64,000 bases of DNA, taken from positions 62,001-126,000 of the forward strand of contig CANLTJ010000005.1 of NCBI GenBank assembly GCA_947493995.1, given 5' to 3'. This DNA is from an uncultured Arachnia sp. Its GTDB lineage: Bacteria > Actinomycetota > Actinomycetes > Propionibacteriales > Propionibacteriaceae. Made by a program: the position numbers and the translations under genes. The notes under the pieces are model-generated. The model was not told the origin of the DNA. It worked only from the letters and a program-made list of their open reading frames with translations, and made no database searches. Positions 62,797 to 64,000 of this stretch are shown here, one piece after another. Position 1 is the stretch's first letter. Every line of letters starts with the position of its first letter.

Positions 62797-64000
62797 CTAC
62801 TCCAAGGTGAATCCGAAGCTGGCCGCGCGAGGCCACAGCTGATACCTGGGCAGGACGTCCGGGCCGCAGGACCGGCTGCCGAGTCCGTGCTGGAAGGCGT
62901 CCAGGTACAGGTGTAGACCGCGACTCTCGGGCAGCTCATGCTGGTGAGCTGCCGCCGCGAGTTCGTGGGCATCGTGTCGCAGCAGGGAGAAGCCCGGCAG
63001 ATCGGGGCCGAATGTCTCGATCCGCACCGCCGCGTCGTCCTGACCGGTGATCTCCAGTCGTCGCATTCCCTCCCGGTGCCCGGTCTCCTGGGGCACGGCG
63101 TAGGGAAACGCGAGGTCGTCGATGGCCGCCGAGTGACGTGCCACGACGCTGGCGGAGCGTGAGTCGGGATACGTCTCACCGGGTCCGCCCCCGAACCAGT
63201 CGGCGTGCGTGAACGCACCGGGCAGCATGAGATGGAACCCGATCCGTGGCCACGTCACATCCGTGCGGGGTTTCACAGGCGCGACGGAGATGTGGCACCC
63301 GGCCCTGTCGCCGATAGCGCGCCACCGGTAGGTGATCTCCGCGCCGTGCTGGCCCTGCGCCGGGAGGAGTCGTTGGACGACGACGAAGTCATCGCCCTCC
63401 ACTTCGGCCTTCACCGTGCGTCTCATCAGCCGGTCGAGTCCGTGTGCGCGCCACCGTTCCGCGGAGCTGGGGCCGGGCAGGCCGTAGCCGCGCGTCGCGT
63501 GGTAGTCGCCCACCTCGTAGGAACCGAATGCGCCCAGGGAGTCGTTCTCCGTCGGTGCCCGCCAGAGTTCGACGCCCACGGATTCCACCTTGAGGTCACC
63601 GACGGTGAGCAGCTGTCCTGAGCGCGACAGGGTGACCGGTCCCACCACGATGACGGCGCCGTCGCTGGGTCGTGATGTTGGTGAGGGAAGGGCTGGGGTC
63701 GCTTCGTTGTCGAGTCGCGTCTGGACGACAAAGACCTCAGCGCCGGCCGCACACCACGGCCGGTTGCTGCGCTCCCGGACGGTGACCGTGAGCCACGAGT
63801 CGCGCACGGAGCGGGCTTCCGTGGGTAGTTCTGGGAGCTTCACCTCGCGCCGTTTACCTGCAGCAATGGGGCTGACGTTCAGTGTCCCGTCTGCCCGGTG
63901 TTCGCCGTCGACGTCCCACGTCCACGTGAAGTCATACTGTGAGGTGTCGACGTGGTGGTTGCGATTGCGAATCTCGAGGCCGTCGTCGAGGGGCGTCACG
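62797..64000 (-). CDS. lacZ: beta-galactosidase (GH2, LacZ type), C-terminal part
   Basis: The gene enters from the right edge; its N-terminal ~600 residues, including both catalytic Glu, lie outside. Present are domain 4 (RNHHVDTSQYDFTW, VRERSNRPWCAAGAEVFVVQ) and domain 5, the small subunit-like Bgal domain, with WRAPTENDSL, WFGGGPGETYPDS, QETGHREGMR and LGSRSCGPDVLPRYQL. These are typical LacZ ends. It hydrolyses lactose or other beta-galactosides. The stop is at 62797. Confidence 0.93.
   Translation of the reverse strand, partial: VTPLDDGLEIRNRNHHVDTSQYDFTWTWDVDGEHRADGTLNVSPIAAGKRREVKLPELPTEARSVRDSWLTVTVRERSNRPWCAAGAEVFVVQTRLDNEATPALPSPTSRPSDGAVIVVGPVTLSRSGQLLTVGDLKVESVGVELWRAPTENDSLGAFGSYEVGDYHATRGYGLPGPSSAERWRAHGLDRLMRRTVKAEVEGDDFVVVQRLLPAQGQHGAEITYRWRAIGDRAGCHISVAPVKPRTDVTWPRIGFHLMLPGAFTHADWFGGGPGETYPDSRSASVVARHSAAIDDLAFPYAVPQETGHREGMRRLEITGQDDAAVRIETFGPDLPGFSLLRHDAHELAAAAHQHELPESRGLHLYLDAFQHGLGSRSCGPDVLPRYQLWPRAASFGFTLE

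Overview
The window is chromosomal DNA from a high-G+C Gram-positive bacterium (Actinomycetota), most likely of the Propionibacteriaceae type. The evidence is a WhiB-family regulator, a DesA3-type desaturase with its reductase, DUF3817, DUF1707 and DUF3072 proteins, a baeRF3-like protein, a Streptomyces-type xylose isomerase, GTG starts, and many genes whose -10 box lies 5-8 nt before the start codon, as expected for leaderless mRNAs. The genus is an inference. No rRNA, tRNA, CRISPR array, phage or insertion sequence was seen.

Region by region. 1-15.1 kb is a cell-envelope and glycan region: the 3' part of an OafA-type acyltransferase, a secreted cell-wall-binding-repeat protein carrying a large acidic insertion, a translationally coupled three-gene operon (two-helix membrane protein, tandem-domain glycosyltransferase, heparinase II/III-like protein), UDP-GlcNAc 2-epimerase, a glucosaminide N-acetyltransferase-like membrane protein, a PIG-L/LmbE-type lipoprotein and a large secreted protein of unknown function. 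15.3-25.9 kb is mostly housekeeping: aldo/keto reductase, a WhiB protein with an extra HTH, HAD phosphatase, serS, a PAP2-diacylglycerol-kinase fusion, prephenate dehydratase, an Fpg/Nei glycosylase, aat and an EcsC protein. The intergenic gaps here hold tandem repeats and degenerate copies of the glycosylase 3' end.

25.9-37.7 kb holds alr, the branched-chain 2-oxoacid dehydrogenase operon (E1a-E1b-E2), a secreted 5'-nucleotidase, ornithine carbamoyltransferase and a low-molecular-weight tyrosine phosphatase. 35.1-43.2 kb is a complete D-xylose module: binding lipoprotein, ATPase, permease, xylA and xylB on the minus strand, divergent from a ROK repressor, with a 17-bp palindrome over the promoter. 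43.2-48.5 kb carries an MprAB-like two-component system and a ferredoxin-reductase/acyl-desaturase pair. 48.7-64 kb is mixed: topoisomerase IB, a frameshifted lactonase, a baeRF3-like protein, a truncated SDR gene, a GT1 glycosyltransferase, small conserved proteins, a BCCT transporter convergent with a choline/carnitine acyltransferase, a DUF4349 lipoprotein, an alpha/beta hydrolase and the 3' part of lacZ.

Three links join distant genes. (1) The same 20-bp inverted-repeat operator lies before both the branched-chain dehydrogenase operon and the desaturase operon, which suggests one regulator balances two ways of fluidising the membrane. (2) A Cys-containing, internally duplicated domain of about 140 residues is shared by the secreted unknown protein at 13.3-15.0 kb and the 5'-nucleotidase at 31-33 kb. 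(3) Several neighbouring enzymes at 4.8-13.3 kb belong to families acting on amino-sugar glycans.
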